Shown: positions 50,508 to 59,830 of the stretch, in pieces
How positions within the stretch are numbered: position 1 is the first letter of the stretch
Layout: each line of letters begins with the position of its first letter
Origin: UBA1181 sp045639525
Lineage (GTDB): Bacteria > Bacteroidota > Bacteroidia > Bacteroidales > Paludibacteraceae
Assembly (NCBI GenBank): GCA_045639525.1
Contig: JAZUDI010000083.1
Coordinates: 1-64,000 of the forward strand
Reading direction: 5' to 3'
DNA length: 64,000 bases
The notes under the pieces: generated by a model
Databases searched by the model: none
Told to the model about the DNA's origin: nothing
The model's input: the letters and a program-made list of their open reading frames with translations, nothing else
Position numbers and translations under genes: made by a program

Positions 50508-53402
50508 TTATCGTCTTATTGCCTTCTTAACTGATCCATCCTTCATTCGGACAATGTGGACGCCACGGTAATCTTCTTTTATTGATTCTCCTTTAATGCT
50601 GTAACGACCTTCCTCTTCCGGCGTTTGCGCCTTGACCAGCGGAAGACCTGTTGTCTCCAATTCGCCATAAATGGCCTCTATGTTTGTGAGTGTGAAGAAA
50701 TACTTATCTTCCGAATCTTCTGGTATGGCCGTGTTGAGACGGATTTGACCAAAGGTGCATCCTGGATATTGGGTGATGAACTGCGATAGCAATTCGTGGA
50801 GATTGTAGGTCTTGGACAATATAGGTTCCGACGAGGAGGTTCCCGACGCCGCGGATCCGATATACCAGTCGTTATTCACCTTTTTACCCTCCGCATCAAA
50901 GATTTCAAAATCTAGACGATATCCGGTAGTGCTCTCTTCCCCACATTCAATAAGCAAGCCTCCGACATCTTCGACCTTTTTGCCCTTTAGTATATCGGAT
51001 GGGAAATAGGCCCACGTCGTTGTCTTGAAGTAGTGTCGATCGCCGACCGCTTCCGCGTTACCCATTCCGTTGAGTGCGATATAGAAAGGAGAGAAGGTTA
51101 CATTGTCAACATACATATCCACTCCGCCGGTATTGGTAAGCGTGAATGTGTTTTCACCCTCTTTGACGCTCGCTTTGTAGGTGGCGTATTTCCATTCCGT
51201 ACCTGTGTTTACAACATCAAGCTTCACATCTACCGCATCTCCAAACGATGAGGTGATGGAACCTTCTCCTTTGGACATGTATTTGATACGCACTTCATAC
51301 ATGCTTGTTTTGCTGATAGCGCCCGACCAACGGAGTGCGGCCGCTTTGTTGGTTCCCATCATCTGGAATCCCATGGCGGAATGGCCTCTTATGCTACGTA
51401 GTTGACCTCCGTTCCAGTTGTATTGGTGTGTGACACATGATGCGACATTTTTGTAATCCATGTCCTCGGCCTCGATGATAAGATCGGTCGCGTAGTTAGC
51501 TGGTTGTTTGATGGATGAGGCCTCAAGAGCGGTCGAAGGAAGGTAATCTGTCGAACGGTTCGCTTCGCTTCCTGCGCAGGCGATAGTCAAGTCGCAAGGA
51601 CCGCAGTGAGAGATCGTACAGGTATAGACACCGCCATTCCATGATTCCGTCAAAGTCGCTTTGGCCGATGAGTTGGATGCCTGTCGGCGTTCGGTCAATG
51701 TCGCTTTCGGCTGAGACTTCGCTCCGTAGATGGTGATGACATCAGACTTTACTGAAGTGTCGTCCGTACGGTAGTTGTTGAAGTAGCAGACCATTTGATC
51801 TTTATACTCGTTTATGATGGCGCTGCTGTATTGGGCGAACTTCAAGTCAATCTTCTGGCAAGTGTTGTACTGCAAAGGAACAGTGGCGGATGCTGTGGTC
51901 TTGCTGTTCATAAACGAGTATGGAAAATAGCATACGAGCGCATTCTTGTTGCGTGCCACAAATAGGTCTCCGGTGCTGACCTCTGGGTAGTTGGCGTTAA
52001 AGAATTGAACTTTTGCGCTTTGGTTCGCCCAAGCTGTTTTATTGTTGATGGCAGAACGTTTGATCTGATTAGGGATCTTCTTTGCCACATTGTCATAAAG
52101 GTCGATGACGATAGGAATGGACTGGTATCGGCCCGTTTTCTTGAAATAGAGGTAGTTGTTGTTGCCGTAACCATTTATCGTGCCGATTCCGCCTTCCGAG
52201 CTTGTGCGGCCATTAGCGGGATCGTCTTGTAGATAAAGTCCATGGTAGAGGTCGATAGGTGCGGCGTATGCGTTTACCTTCAAACTTGTGGCGTCTTGAT
52301 TTGCGCTTATATCGTTGATGATACAAATCTTAGTACGTCCGATGACCTCCTCGCGACTTGGGATGTAGATGGTTCCATCTATGACTTTACGCCACATATC
52401 GACCCAAATATTGTCGAAGTTAGCGAATGTTGTCCAATTGCGTCGTGTATATCCGTCGGCAGTTTTGGATGCGCTGAGATTTCTGAAATCTTCTGTCCAG
52501 ATGAGCTCTGGTCCGTCCCATACGCAAGCACCGTTGAGTGCCATTTGTTCGAGGACGGGAGCGACACCGACAGCCCCTGGATAGGATTGACCTTTGTATG
52601 CTTCGTTAGACTTGGCGAATTCGTCAATCATTCCGTTCCATCCGCAGTTGTCGTAGCGAACGCCGTAGTTCTTGGCCAAGCCTGAAATAAATGGTGCCAA
52701 CGTGACTGATTCATTGTTGAACCAGTTGGCGGAGGTGGTGTACTTATAGAGGAATAGCACCGCTTCCGGAGCCGCTTTGCAGGCGTTGAGGAAATCAGCG
52801 TTCCTTTTCATCATTCCAATTGGGTTCACTGGGTGAGACCAGATGTTTCCGCAGAAAGAAATGGTGAGGAATCCTCCGTATTTTTGATGCATTGGGACAA
52901 GGCGCGCGAAGAACTTGATTCGGTCTGTATCTGTGCTCGAACTTGCGTCATTGTATTCTCCAAATCCCCAGAACTGCTCGGCGTAGTTCCAACCTAAAAA
53001 GTTTTTGTAATCCTTAAAGAATGACTCCATGATAGCAAACGACTCGTCTGCGTGAAAGGCGTCGTCTTGCAAATGGGTGTGACCTCCTGAGGCAGGTTGG
53101 CAGGTAAACCATAAGTTGTTTTTGCAGCAGACCGATGCCCAAGAACGGTAGGTCTGTATGGCATTTTGAGGCATCTTGTAGATTTTCAAATCCTTGTCAT
53201 ACTGGCAAGAGAGCGAGAGATTCATGCAGACGTATGGTTTGATATCCTCTGGTACAAGATCGATGATCTTTTGAGGATCAGCTTCATTCCATACATCGAC
53301 GTGGATCATCCACATAGGGTGCCGATTGTCGATCGGACGTCTGGACTGTGCGAACGTTGTCATACACAACATCAGCATTAATAATGTAATTACCTTTTTC
53401 AT
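50508..53402 (-). CDS. Glycoside hydrolase family 98 with CBM and degenerate T9SS tail
   Basis: About 964 residues. Signal peptide (ending TTFAQS), then the GH98 catalytic domain (about 20-330) with RHPMWMIHVDVWNEADPQKI, VCMNLSLS, NYAEQFWGFGEYN and GACVWDGPELIW, then a GH98 C-terminal beta domain, a CBM6/35-like domain (about 640-770, IIEAEDMDY to MYVDNVTFS), and a further beta domain. Known GH98 enzymes are endo-beta-galactosidases on blood-group glycans or endo-xylanases on glucuronoarabinoxylan, and I cannot choose. The end (YSIKGESI to VKKAIRR) looks like a worn T9SS tail. Start ATG 53402 is used because the -7 box at 53433 lies over the longer alternative. Confidence 0.88.
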   Translation of the reverse strand: MKKVITLLMLMLCMTTFAQSRRPIDNRHPMWMIHVDVWNEADPQKIIDLVPEDIKPYVCMNLSLSCQYDKDLKIYKMPQNAIQTYRSWASVCCKNNLWFTCQPASGGHTHLQDDAFHADESFAIMESFFKDYKNFLGWNYAEQFWGFGEYNDASSSTDTDRIKFFARLVPMHQKYGGFLTISFCGNIWSHPVNPIGMMKRNADFLNACKAAPEAVLFLYKYTTSANWFNNESVTLAPFISGLAKNYGVRYDNCGWNGMIDEFAKSNEAYKGQSYPGAVGVAPVLEQMALNGACVWDGPELIWTEDFRNLSASKTADGYTRRNWTTFANFDNIWVDMWRKVIDGTIYIPSREEVIGRTKICIINDISANQDATSLKVNAYAAPIDLYHGLYLQDDPANGRTSSEGGIGTINGYGNNNYLYFKKTGRYQSIPIVIDLYDNVAKKIPNQIKRSAINNKTAWANQSAKVQFFNANYPEVSTGDLFVARNKNALVCYFPYSFMNSKTTASATVPLQYNTCQKIDLKFAQYSSAIINEYKDQMVCYFNNYRTDDTSVKSDVITIYGAKSQPKATLTERRQASNSSAKATLTESWNGGVYTCTISHCGPCDLTIACAGSEANRSTDYLPSTALEASSIKQPANYATDLIIEAEDMDYKNVASCVTHQYNWNGGQLRSIRGHSAMGFQMMGTNKAAALRWSGAISKTSMYEVRIKYMSKGEGSITSSFGDAVDVKLDVVNTGTEWKYATYKASVKEGENTFTLTNTGGVDMYVDNVTFSPFYIALNGMGNAEAVGDRHYFKTTTWAYFPSDILKGKKVEDVGGLLIECGEESTTGYRLDFEIFDAEGKKVNNDWYIGSAASGTSSSEPILSKTYNLHELLSQFITQYPGCTFGQIRLNTAIPEDSEDKYFFTLTNIEAIYGELETTGLPLVKAQTPEEEGRYSIKGESIKEDYRGVHIVRMKDGSVKKAIRR

Positions 53403-53432
53403 TTCGTTTGATGTTTTTTGGTTTATGTATTT

Positions 53433-53440
53433 CAAAAGTA
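53433..53440 (-). promoter_or_regulatory. -7 element TACTTTTG of the GH98 gene
   Basis: Exact TAnnTTTG match on the minus strand, 30 bases before the ATG at 53402. No clear -33 box. The gap further out (53441-53607) has one perfect hairpin, GGGGCATCC / GGATGCCCC at 53542-53564, probably ending the M48 gene although its T tail is poor. Confidence 0.5.
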
Positions 53441-53607
53441 AAAATTAGAACTCCTGTTGAGCATAGTGGTGTTTTCCGTAGGGTATCGCTTAGGTGTGTT
53501 TTGTGTCATTCAATTCGTTATCCTTGGCGATCGCTTTAATTGGGGCATCCTCAATGGATGCCCCGTATCTGAGAAATGCAACTACAGTGACATTTCAAGA
53601 ATCATGG

Positions 53608-54819
53608 TTATCTGAGTCCGTCATAGCCAGGACGGAATCCCTCTTGGATGGTCGCCGCGAAGTAGTGGGCGATCTCTTTCTTTGAGTAGCCCAATAGATT
53701 CTCTCCTATGTTGTAGAGCAGTTCGATCTCCTCCTTCTCGAAACGGTTATCCGCCATGATGATGCTGATGATGTAGAGCAACATCGTGTCACGTAGGGTA
53801 GGGTTGATTTCCAATATTTTGGAGATTGATTCCTCAAACAATTTTGGCACATCTTGTTTGCTTAACTCTTCGATGTAATCGATTGGGAAAATTTGCAAGG
53901 ATGATAGGTTGTTGAGTATCTCGTTGGTCTCCGCTTTGTCTATGTCGCCGTCGCATGATGCGACGATAAGTCCAGCGGTCGCGATGAATACGGATAGGTT
54001 GCGGTCCAACTCGGAACTACGCACTTTCAGTAATATATTGATCAGACTCTCCATTTGTTTGGTCAACTCTTTATCGCTCTTGGCTTGCGAGAAGAGGTGG
54101 ATGGCCTCCACGCGGATTGGATTGATCGGATGGCTGTCGCAGCTGAGACCCTCCTCCTCTTGGAAATAGGCGAGACGTTTCTTGTTCTCCTCGATAAAAG
54201 ATTCGAAATCGATGCCCATCTTGGCGAAATCCAGACCGGAAGACATCTTGAAGAATGCGGAGATGCAGACATTCAGATCCTCTACGGCCATGTATCCGTA
54301 ACGGTCGGCCACTAATTCGGCCAATTGGTTCCAGAGTCTGATTTTATGCATTAGGAGTACAGGGATCGCCTCTCCCTCGAATACGAATTGCACCAAATTG
54401 AGCAATCGGGCATCTTGGTTGATCAGGTGTCCCAACTCATGGCCGATCACGAATTTCAATTCATCGTCGCTCATCAATTGAATCAATGCGGAATTGACAT
54501 TGATGATGTGGGCTTCATTCTCCTCTTGCGCCATGATGGCGAAGGCGTTGACCTCGGAGTTACCAGTGATGTAGAAGTCCACTTTCTCTTTGAATCCTAA
54601 TTTAACTTTCACCTCTTCGATGAGGTCATGGAATCTTTTTAGCAGTTTCTCATCTACTTTGATGCTATGTCCCTCCAAAGAGTCTTTCCAGTAGTTTTGC
54701 TTGGATGGAATGCGTGTGGCTTTGATGACCTCTTGGATCACATCGCCTTGCATGGATTTGTAGATCTGATCGAACAAATCCTTTTCCAATTGAATGGATG
54801 TATTAAGTTTGTTTGCCAT
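53608..54819 (-). CDS. M48-family metalloprotease with TerB-like C-terminal domain
   Basis: The protein is 403 residues, no signal peptide or membrane segment, so cytosolic. The peptidase domain (about 70-235) has the zinc motif H127-E-L-G-H131 in VIGHELGHLINQD, and the likely third ligand in LAELVADRYGY. Residues about 270-395 resemble the TerB/tellurite-resistance helical fold: SVFIATAGLIVASCDGDIDKAE and MADNRFEKEEIELLYNIGENL, each with an acidic putative metal site. Most M48 proteases are membrane-bound, so a soluble form fused to TerB is notable. Substrate unknown, possibly a stress role. Confidence 0.82.
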   Translation of the reverse strand: MANKLNTSIQLEKDLFDQIYKSMQGDVIQEVIKATRIPSKQNYWKDSLEGHSIKVDEKLLKRFHDLIEEVKVKLGFKEKVDFYITGNSEVNAFAIMAQEENEAHIINVNSALIQLMSDDELKFVIGHELGHLINQDARLLNLVQFVFEGEAIPVLLMHKIRLWNQLAELVADRYGYMAVEDLNVCISAFFKMSSGLDFAKMGIDFESFIEENKKRLAYFQEEEGLSCDSHPINPIRVEAIHLFSQAKSDKELTKQMESLINILLKVRSSELDRNLSVFIATAGLIVASCDGDIDKAETNEILNNLSSLQIFPIDYIEELSKQDVPKLFEESISKILEINPTLRDTMLLYIISIIMADNRFEKEEIELLYNIGENLLGYSKKEIAHYFAATIQEGFRPGYDGLR

Positions 54820-54872
54820 TTTATATCGATTTTGTCTTTCCTAATGATTTTATAACCGAATGATTTTAAGGC

Positions 54873-55508
54873 CTAATGATGATTGTATTCCACATATTGG
54901 ACCTTCTCCGCATCTCGTGGCTTTGCCTCTGGGGATTCGTCGGGATATCCCATGGCGATGCAGAAGAGCAAATTATAGTTCGGACTAAAGCGCATTTGCT
55001 TTATTGCCGAAGCGGATCCCGCCGTCTCTTTCATCAACCTTACGGGATGCGCCATACAGCAGGATCCTATTCCCATGGACCAAGCCGAAAGCATGATGTT
55101 CTCGCCTAATAGGCCACAATCCACTTGCGACATGTCGTAGGTGGTGTCGGCGGCTATAAAGATGAGGCAGGTGGCGTTTGCGAAGATATTCTTGGCACCT
55201 GCTTTGAGTGCGTCCGGGTTGCTTCCGGTGACTGATTCGGAGATTTTGTTGACCATTTGAGGATCATCCACGACACGTATCTCATATGCTTGGCGGTTGC
55301 GCCCGTTGGGTGCGTTGATTCCGCAATTAAGGATGCGGTCGAGGGTATCCCTGCTGATTCTCTGGTCTGTGTATTGGCGGATGCTTCTTCTGGCGAGCAT
55401 TACTCGTTCCACCACGTCGGAATCTTTGCTGACTGGTTCAGCACAGGAGCCCATGGCTAACGCTATCAGACCTAAAAGTGGATAGATGAATGATCTTTTC
55501 TTTTTCAT
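54873..55508 (-). CDS. Nitroreductase-family lipoprotein
   Basis: The protein is 211 residues. The N-terminus (FIYPLLGLIALAMGSC) is a lipoprotein signal with the lipobox Cys at residue 22. The rest is a nitroreductase fold: RRSIRQYTDQRIS (FMN phosphate contact), NCGINAPNGRNRQAYEIRVV, GLLGENIMLSAWSMGIGSCC and the C-terminal AMGYPDE. Such enzymes use FMN and NAD(P)H to reduce nitro compounds or quinones. An exported lipidated form is less usual and would need another electron source. It lies 18 bases after the flavin reductase gene on the same strand. Confidence 0.87.
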   Translation of the reverse strand: MKKKRSFIYPLLGLIALAMGSCAEPVSKDSDVVERVMLARRSIRQYTDQRISRDTLDRILNCGINAPNGRNRQAYEIRVVDDPQMVNKISESVTGSNPDALKAGAKNIFANATCLIFIAADTTYDMSQVDCGLLGENIMLSAWSMGIGSCCMAHPVRLMKETAGSASAIKQMRFSPNYNLLFCIAMGYPDESPEAKPRDAEKVQYVEYNHH

Positions 55509-55526
55509 CGTCGTTCAGGTTTCTGG

Positions 55527-56087
55527 TTAGATCTTTTTCCCGTCGGCAAAGGCTTGTCCGACTTTGTTGCCCAACTGGATGTATCCGTGATGGATAGGGT
55601 CGAAGACGATAAGCTCCATTTTTTCTAAGTCTGGATTGCCATCAGCGGATAGGTACTTCTCATCCACTTGGATGTTGACGATCTCCGCCACGATATTGTA
55701 TCCGGCGGCATCCTCGCCAATCTTCTCTTTGATGCGGCACTCCAAGGTCATTGGGAAACAGTCGAACACTGGGGCGTTCACCTTCTCTCCCTTGGTGGCT
55801 TTCCAACCTGTCTTCTCCATCTTTTGAGGATCCTTTTGTGCACTGACGATTCCTACGAAATCGCTGGCGATGAGGGTGCCTTTGGTGGCGAATGCTACGG
55901 TGAAGTCACCGCATCTGTTCAGGTTCTCTGTGGTGGCGTGAGATCCCATGGAGATCATGATTTCACGCATATCCCATTGACCGCCCCACGCTGCGTTCAT
56001 GGCGTTGGGTTTCCCTTGGGCATCATATGTGCCTATGATCAGTACGGGTTGCGGTGCAACCCAAGGCTTTGGCTCGAAACTTTTCAT
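55527..56087 (-). CDS. Flavin reductase-like (flavoredoxin) protein
   Basis: A 186-residue FMN-binding split-barrel protein: PVLIIGTYDAQGKPNAMNAAWGG, ISMGSHATTENL, FTVAFATKG and LECRIKEKIG are typical of the flavoredoxin family in anaerobes. It would carry or reduce flavin in the cytosol. It is the first gene of a pair with the nitroreductase lipoprotein, an apparent redox module, though the two are predicted to lie on different sides of the membrane. It is divergent from the TolB-like gene. Confidence 0.9.
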   Translation of the reverse strand: MKSFEPKPWVAPQPVLIIGTYDAQGKPNAMNAAWGGQWDMREIMISMGSHATTENLNRCGDFTVAFATKGTLIASDFVGIVSAQKDPQKMEKTGWKATKGEKVNAPVFDCFPMTLECRIKEKIGEDAAGYNIVAEIVNIQVDEKYLSADGNPDLEKMELIVFDPIHHGYIQLGNKVGQAFADGKKI

Positions 56088-56176
56088 CTCTATTTTTGTT
56101 TAAATATATCCTATTACACAAATATAACACAAATTATCGAGCGACAAGAGCTTAATCGATTTTAAAATTAATTTTG

Positions 56177-56184
56177 TACTTTTG
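56177..56184 (+). promoter_or_regulatory. -7 element TACTTTTG of the TolB-like gene
   Basis: Exact TAnnTTTG match 31 bases before the ATG at 56215. It overlaps the start of the longer reading frame at 56182, which supports the shorter protein. -33 not evident. Confidence 0.55.
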
Positions 56185-56214
56185 CTATGTAATGTTTCTT
56201 TAAATCAACTGACA

Positions 56215-57069
56215 ATGAATGAAGTGATTAGCAAACTTGAGATTTATGATTTGGCCACAGGAACGCATCGTGTGGTGAAGGAATTCCCTTATCTGATCGA
56301 GGCGCCAAACTGGTCTTCTGATGGTAAGTGGTTCGTTTTTAACTCCAAAGGTAGATTATATCGCTTGGCGGTGGATGGATCGTCGGAGGCGGAACTGATT
56401 GAATCGGGTGTCGCGCAAAAGTGCAATAACGACCATGTCATCTCCTCGGATGGAAAGTATATTGCCGTAAGTCACCATACGGTCGAGGATGGCAATTCAC
56501 GCATCTATGTTTTGCCTTTTGAGGGAGGTGAGGCGAAGTGTGTTACCCCGAATGGCCCCAGCTATTTGCATGGGTGGAGCCCCGATATGAAGTCTATGGC
56601 CTATTGTGCCTTCCGTGGCGATGCCCATGTGGTCCACACCATGGAACTGTCAAGTGGCGTTGAGGTGGCACATACTTTGGGCGAAGATGGCTTGAGCGAT
56701 GGTCCTGAGTATAGTCCGGAGGGAAAATATATTTGGTTCAATTGGGTAAAGACTGGTTTGATGCAGGTTTGGCGTATGCGTGCCGATGGTAGCGAACAGA
56801 CACAGATGACCTTCGATGAGGATCTCAATTCATGGTTCCCTCATGTCTCGCCTGATAGCAAGTGGGTGGTCTATGTCGCTTACCATAAGGGCGATTTGAA
56901 ACCCGACGAGCACTTGCCAAATAAGAATGTGGTGCTTCGTATGATGCCTGCAGAGGGTGGTACCCCTAAGACTATTGTGGAGTTGTTTGGAGGTCAAGGT
57001 ACAATCAATGTGAACTCTTGGTCTCCGGATAGCAAACAGTTCGCGTATGTCAGTTATGAATTAAGGTAG
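56215..57069 (+). CDS. TolB-like beta-propeller (PD40 repeat) protein
   Basis: About 284 residues of PD40/WD40-like repeats: PNWSSDGKWFVFNSKG, HVISSDGKYIAVS, LHGWSPDMKSMAYCA, GPEYSPEGKYIWFNW, FPHVSPDSKWVVYVA and VNSWSPDSKQFAYVSY form a six-bladed propeller as in the C-terminal part of TolB. There is no signal peptide, so it is probably cytosolic and not the Tol-Pal component. Related proteins bind or hydrolyse sugars (oligogalacturonide lyase-like folds), but no catalytic motif is evident. ATG 56215 is chosen because of the promoter position. Confidence 0.82.
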   Translation: MNEVISKLEIYDLATGTHRVVKEFPYLIEAPNWSSDGKWFVFNSKGRLYRLAVDGSSEAELIESGVAQKCNNDHVISSDGKYIAVSHHTVEDGNSRIYVLPFEGGEAKCVTPNGPSYLHGWSPDMKSMAYCAFRGDAHVVHTMELSSGVEVAHTLGEDGLSDGPEYSPEGKYIWFNWVKTGLMQVWRMRADGSEQTQMTFDEDLNSWFPHVSPDSKWVVYVAYHKGDLKPDEHLPNKNVVLRMMPAEGGTPKTIVELFGGQGTINVNSWSPDSKQFAYVSYELR

Positions 57070-57071
57070 TT

Positions 57072-57695
57072 TCAGCTCAATTCGTCGTAGAATTGATCGA
57101 GGAATGTCTGTAGAAACTGTGTGCGCTGGTGAGCCAACCGTTTTGCGGTAGGTGTGTGCATCAGCGACTCTAATTTGAGCAACTTTTCATAAAAATGGGA
57201 GAGGGAAGTGTCAGATGGTTGGTTCCATCCACACTTTCCTCTCTCTCTTTGTATATTCTCGGAATCGTAGAATAATCTGCCTTTTGACGCACCATATTCG
57301 ATGGTACGGATGATTCCCATGGCGCCTATAGCGTCGAGACGATCCGCATCTCGGACAATCTGGGCGTTCAATGTGGCCAACGGCCGGTTTTCACCTCCGT
57401 TGTAGGATATGTTTTGGATAATGTACAACACCTCTTCCATCTCTCCCTCGCTGTAGTCAAGCCCCCTTAGCAGCTCTTTAATTTTGGAAATCTGTCCAGC
57501 GATATCTGAAAACAATTTCTTGTCTATGCAATCGTGCAACCATGCGGCGGAGAGGATGATTTTTCTGTCTCCCCCCTCTTCGGCCATGATTTTGATGGCG
57601 TTACGGACCACGCGCTCCGCATGTTGGTGGTTGTGTCCGCTATGGTCTTGCGAAAGTTGTTCGCTGACAAAATGGAGAATGGCGTTGTCTATCAT
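57072..57695 (-). CDS. HD-domain phosphohydrolase
   Basis: 207 residues with the HD metal site: His in SGHNHQHAERVV, AAWLHDCID (the HD pair), and Asp in VRDADRLDAIGAMGI. This matches the YedJ-like HD family of soluble phosphohydrolases, which act on nucleotides or related phosphates. The natural substrate is unknown. It converges with the TolB-like gene, two bases between stops, and lies 3 bases downstream of the low-complexity lipoprotein gene. Confidence 0.9.
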   Translation of the reverse strand: MIDNAILHFVSEQLSQDHSGHNHQHAERVVRNAIKIMAEEGGDRKIILSAAWLHDCIDKKLFSDIAGQISKIKELLRGLDYSEGEMEEVLYIIQNISYNGGENRPLATLNAQIVRDADRLDAIGAMGIIRTIEYGASKGRLFYDSENIQRERGKCGWNQPSDTSLSHFYEKLLKLESLMHTPTAKRLAHQRTQFLQTFLDQFYDELS

Positions 57696-57698
57696 ACC

Positions 57699-58178
57699 TT
57701 AACGATTGCCTCCGCTTCTGCTGGCACCATTGTTGGAACTGCGAGTCGTACTGCTGTTGGATGGTGTCGCATTGCTTTGTGTTGAACGTGAAGGTGTCAC
57801 GTCAGTTCGTGTGTTGGAACTGCGTGTTGAACTGCTTGAACTTGGACGCGTTTGTTGTTGAGGCTTCTGCTGTCCACTGTTGCGAACCTCTTTGTTTCTC
57901 TCCACGTCACGAACCGATGGCTTCTGGATCGGGGAAGCCGGTTTGGATGGTTGGTAGTGAGGCGGAGGTGTCGGTTGATGATAGTGATGCGATTGCGGCC
58001 ATTTTCTCAACTGATCAATCGGATATCTCTTCACTGGACCTGGTGTTCCATATTGGTGTACATGCACATGCGCAGGGGGTGGAGTCGGCTTTGATACAGT
58101 GGCGGTGTGTACCACGCAAGAGGTCATCAATGCGGAAACTGCACATGCGGCGATTATTCTGATGATTTTATGTTCCAT
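57699..58178 (-). CDS. Low-complexity His/Pro/Ser-rich lipoprotein
   Basis: 159 residues. Signal peptide with lipobox LMTSC (Cys about 21), then a His/Pro/Tyr-rich stretch (PPPAHVHVHQYG, SHHYHQPTPPPHY) and a Ser/Thr/Arg/Asn-rich disordered tail (SSSSSTRSSNTRTD and more). No fold or family is recognised. The His-rich part could bind metal, which is a guess. It lies 3 bases before the HD gene. The upstream gap to the nuo terminator (58179-58333) is AT-rich with no clear consensus promoter. Confidence 0.65.
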   Translation of the reverse strand: MEHKIIRIIAACAVSALMTSCVVHTATVSKPTPPPAHVHVHQYGTPGPVKRYPIDQLRKWPQSHHYHQPTPPPHYQPSKPASPIQKPSVRDVERNKEVRNSGQQKPQQQTRPSSSSSTRSSNTRTDVTPSRSTQSNATPSNSSTTRSSNNGASRSGGNR

Positions 58179-58330
58179 ACCTAATGTTTTAAAAGTTAAT
58201 AATGTGAAGATATGAAATTTTAGTGAAAACAGAAACTTTTTTCAAATGAAATGATTTAATCAAATGGTAGATAGGAAATGATATTCCTATGGGCGACAAC
58301 CATGATGTGGCGTTTGAGATTTATTGAAAT

Positions 58331-58361
58331 AAAACAGCCGCTCCATTTCTGGAGCGGCTGT
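58331..58361 (-). terminator. Terminator of the nuo operon
   Basis: Perfect 12-base stem ACAGCCGCTCCA / TGGAGCGGCTGT with a 4-base loop, followed on the minus strand by TTTATTTC, 20 bases past the nuoN stop. Confidence 0.92.
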
Positions 58362-58381
58362 CTCTATGATAGCGTTCTGGT

Positions 58382-59821
58382 TTAGAATCCGCATTGTTGC
58401 ATCTGGATGTATCCGTAGATGCCGCTGATGAATCCAATACAGATCATGCAGATGGTACAGATGACCAAGCCTGCACGTGTCATGTTGTCGCTTTGGAAGT
58501 TCGCGATAGGATTCTCTGACTTGTTGATGAACATTGCCTTTACCACCAACAAATAGTAGTAGAGGGAGATGACTGTGTTCAACAATGCAAGGAATACCAA
58601 TAGGTACTCACCTTGGTTAGAGGCTGCCATAAAGATGAAGAACTTGCTGAAGAATCCAGCAAATGGAGGAATACCTCCCAAAGAGAACATTGCCAACATC
58701 ATTACCAAAGCCAACTTCGGATTGGTCTCGTAAAATCCGTTATAATCCTCTCTGTTCAACTTTCCTGTGTGATCCTCAATGCTTGAGATGATACCGAATG
58801 CCGCAAGGTTGGTCACCATATAGATCAAAATGTAGTAGGTGAGCGCATCCATACCCATCTTTGTACCTGCGATTACACCCAACATGATGTAACCCGCTTG
58901 GGAGATGGAAGAGAATGCCATGAATCGCTTCATGTTGGTTTGTCTTACGGCAAATATGTTACCTAATGTAATGGTGAAGATGATGATCCACCACATGATG
59001 TTTTTCCAAGATTCGGTTGCCTCTCCGCTACCGGAGAACACTTTGCACATGATGCACATAAAGGCGAATGCCGCAGCTCCCTTGGAGATAACTGAAAGGA
59101 ATGATGTCACGGAGGTTGGCGCACCTTGGTAGGTGTCCGCAGTCCACAAATGGAATGGAACAAGAGACAACTTGAATCCAACACCAGCCATGAAGAATAT
59201 CATCGCCATGATTTGGAGCGCGCTACCGTGGAACATTGCGTAAACGTCGTTGAAGTAGAGTGTACCGCAAGATGCGTAGATCATTGAGATACCGAACAAC
59301 ATCACACCTGATGAGAATGCTGCGGTCAATACATACTTTGCTGCCGCTTCCGCAGACTCCTTTTTGTTCTTGTTGAATGCGACCAACGCCGCCATAGGAA
59401 TAGAGGCTGTCTCCAAACCGATGTAGAACATCAAGAAGTTACCCGCTGACATCATCAAGTACATACCGAGTAGGGTGGAGAGGATAAGGAAGTAAAACTC
59501 GGATGAGTGCTCCTTGTTCTCTGTCGAGTTCCAATTGTATGCGAACATGAATACCAAGCAGGTACCGACATTTAATATATTTTTCAACAATACCGCCATT
59601 TCAGAGTTGACAAACATTCCTCCGAATGCCTCGTCAACGGCGCTTGCGTCGCTCAAATAGGTAAAGCACAAAACTGTGTGTGCCAAGAATAAACCCATTG
59701 CGGCGAATTGGCATGTTTTTTTGTTTTTGTCGCCGATAAACAAATCAACCAACAAAACCAACGCCATGACCACTACGAGTGATAATTCATGGCTCATTGA
59801 GAGAAAATTACTGTAATCCAT
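58382..59821 (-). CDS. nuoN: NADH-quinone oxidoreductase subunit N
   Basis: 479 residues, about 14 membrane helices, one of the three antiporter-like proton-pumping subunits of complex I. Seen: FHLWTADTYQGAPTSVTSFL with the conserved acidic and His residues of the family, the Lys-containing helix 5 region, AFSSISQAGYIMLG and SLGGIPPFAGFFSKF. It is the last gene of the operon and is followed by a strong terminator. It begins 9 bases after nuoM ends. Confidence 0.96.
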   Translation of the reverse strand: MDYSNFLSMSHELSLVVVMALVLLVDLFIGDKNKKTCQFAAMGLFLAHTVLCFTYLSDASAVDEAFGGMFVNSEMAVLLKNILNVGTCLVFMFAYNWNSTENKEHSSEFYFLILSTLLGMYLMMSAGNFLMFYIGLETASIPMAALVAFNKNKKESAEAAAKYVLTAAFSSGVMLFGISMIYASCGTLYFNDVYAMFHGSALQIMAMIFFMAGVGFKLSLVPFHLWTADTYQGAPTSVTSFLSVISKGAAAFAFMCIMCKVFSGSGEATESWKNIMWWIIIFTITLGNIFAVRQTNMKRFMAFSSISQAGYIMLGVIAGTKMGMDALTYYILIYMVTNLAAFGIISSIEDHTGKLNREDYNGFYETNPKLALVMMLAMFSLGGIPPFAGFFSKFFIFMAASNQGEYLLVFLALLNTVISLYYYLLVVKAMFINKSENPIANFQSDNMTRAGLVICTICMICIGFISGIYGYIQMQQCGF

Positions 59822-59830
59822 ATCTATTCA

